Shown here piece by piece: positions 63,155 to 64,000 of a stretch of 64,000 bases of DNA (its first letter is position 1; each line of letters begins with the position of its first letter). The stretch lies in contig NZ_JQKB01000017.1 in assembly GCF_000745835.1 (NCBI RefSeq), positions 35,459-99,458 on the forward strand, given 5' to 3'. The position numbers and the translations under genes are program-made. The notes below the pieces were generated by a model that worked only from the letters and a program-made list of their open reading frames with translations, did not search any database and was not told where the DNA came from. The stretch is from Belnapia moabensis DSM 16746. Lineage in GTDB: Bacteria; Pseudomonadota; Alphaproteobacteria; Acetobacterales; Acetobacteraceae.

Positions 63155-64000
63155 ATGAGTAACCGGGTCGAGACGCCGGCGCCGCAGGTGGTTCGGAAGT
63201 CGCGTGTCAGCGAAGGCATGCCATTCCCGCTGGGCGCGACCTGGGACGGCCTGGGCGTGAACTTCGCCATCTTCTCGGCCCATGCGACCAAGGTCGAGCT
63301 CTGCCTCTTCGACGATGCCGGCGAGACGGAGATCGAGCGGATCGAGCTGCCCGAATACACGGACGAGGTCTGGCACGGCTACCTGTCCGATGCGCGGCCA
63401 GGCACGATCTACGGCTTCCGCGTCCACGGCCCCTACGAGCCGGAGGCCGGCCATCGCTTCAACCCCAACAAGCTGCTGCTCGATCCCTACGCGCGGACCA
63501 TCGTCGGCGAGTTGCAGTGGGGTCCTGAGATCTTCGGCTACCAGCTTGAATCGGAGGACGACCGAACCTTCGACGAACGCGACAGCGCTGCACTCATGCC
63601 GAAATGCCGCGTCATCGATCAGGCCTTCACCTGGGGCCGCGAGCGCAGCCCGGCCGTCCCCTGGGACCGCACCATTTTCTACGAAACCCATGTGAAGGGC
63701 TTCACCAAGCTCCGCACCGACCTGCCGGAGGAGATGCGCGGCACCTATGCCGGCCTCGCCGCGCCGGAAGTCGTCGCCTATCTGCGTGGCCTCGGCGTCA
63801 CCTCGGTCGAGCTGCTGCCCGTCCACACCTTCGTCAATGACGGGCCGCTGGTGGACAAGGGGCTCACCAATTACTGGGGCTACAACACCATCAGCTTCTT
63901 CTCGCCGGCGCGGCGCTATGCCCGCAACCCGGCCTTCGCCTTCTCCGAGTTCAAGGAGATGGTTGCCCGGCTGCACGACGCCAATCTCGAGGTCATCCTC
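63155..64000 (+). CDS. glgX: Glycogen debranching enzyme GlgX, 5' part
   Basis: The frame is open from ATG 63155 to the window end (282 residues, no stop). The N-terminal CBM48-like domain includes PFPLGATWDGLGVNFAIFSAHATKVELCLFD; GFRVHGPYEPEAGHRFNPNKLLLDPYAR and the start of the GH13 domain, WDRTIFYETHVKGFTKL, then SVELLPVHTFV and NYWGYN. It hydrolyses alpha-1,6 branches of glycogen. AAGGGG lies upstream of the ATG. Whether more glycogen genes follow cannot be seen. Confidence 0.93.
   Translation, partial: MSNRVETPAPQVVRKSRVSEGMPFPLGATWDGLGVNFAIFSAHATKVELCLFDDAGETEIERIELPEYTDEVWHGYLSDARPGTIYGFRVHGPYEPEAGHRFNPNKLLLDPYARTIVGELQWGPEIFGYQLESEDDRTFDERDSAALMPKCRVIDQAFTWGRERSPAVPWDRTIFYETHVKGFTKLRTDLPEEMRGTYAGLAAPEVVAYLRGLGVTSVELLPVHTFVNDGPLVDKGLTNYWGYNTISFFSPARRYARNPAFAFSEFKEMVARLHDANLEVIL

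Noticed and set aside
63089..63976. Minus-strand open frame of 295 codons opposite glgX
   Set aside because: Antisense to a clear GlgX sequence; no domain.

Overview
The window comes from a very GC-rich alphaproteobacterium, most probably of the Acetobacteraceae (Roseomonas-like). The grounds are the isc-type operon beside an alpha/beta hydrolase, the rimP-nusA-ylxR-infB-rbfA-truB-rpsO-pnp chain, a single-chain BcsA-BcsB cellulose synthase as in acetic acid bacteria, and codon third positions that are almost always G or C. This is inference from gene content; there is no rRNA or other marker. No tRNA, rRNA, CRISPR array, phage or intact insertion sequence was seen.

Layout. 1-1690: the 3' end of a phosphonate-type ABC ATPase gene (phnC), a metallophosphoesterase-like protein lacking its first metal motif, and a DUF2934 protein. 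1807-6991 (minus): a tightly packed seven-gene sulfur operon, iscR, two cysteine desulfurases, ferredoxin, tenA, mnmA and a coiled-coil protein. 7400-12774: alpha/beta hydrolase, Bug-type binding protein, a probably type I-secreted nucleoside-hydrolase-like protein with two CBM60-like repeats, GST, and a Xre/MbcA-RES toxin-antitoxin pair. 12855-16874: grpE, dnaK, dnaJ. 17053-21364: PRC-barrel protein, dapB, metK, trmB and an SGNH esterase. 21427-31838: the translation and RNA-decay block rimP to pnp. 31927-38427: nitronate monooxygenase-like protein, acyltransferase, old yellow enzyme, DUF2272 lipoprotein and FAD oxidoreductase, with a less GC-rich gap at 34.6-35.05 kb. 38738-48308 (minus): cellulose synthesis operon (proline-rich protein, bcsQ, bcsAB, bcsC). 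48557-53179: small membrane protein, TVP38/DedA-like protein, and a minus-strand catabolic set (LLM flavin oxidoreductase, two alpha/beta hydrolases, SDR). 53290-54860: pssA and psd. 54908-58952: mostly envelope proteins of unknown role, a cytochrome b561-like protein and a 25-residue hydrophobic peptide. 58974-62970 (minus): FucU, aldo/keto reductase and amidohydrolase, which fit the first steps of oxidative L-fucose breakdown, followed by a TauD-type dioxygenase and an AraC regulator. 63155-end: the 5' part of glgX.

Most of the window is core metabolism. The less ordinary signals are a perfect 15-bp inverted repeat covering the ribosome binding site of the toxin-antitoxin operon; a consensus promoter followed by a hairpin with a T-tract that runs into the TTG start of rimP; a candidate small RNA downstream of the FAD oxidoreductase; a cysteine cluster on the nitronate monooxygenase-like protein; a DedA-like gene whose natural start seems to be ATC; and the tandem-CBM secreted protein. 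Nothing here amounts to a clearly new defence or biosynthetic system.
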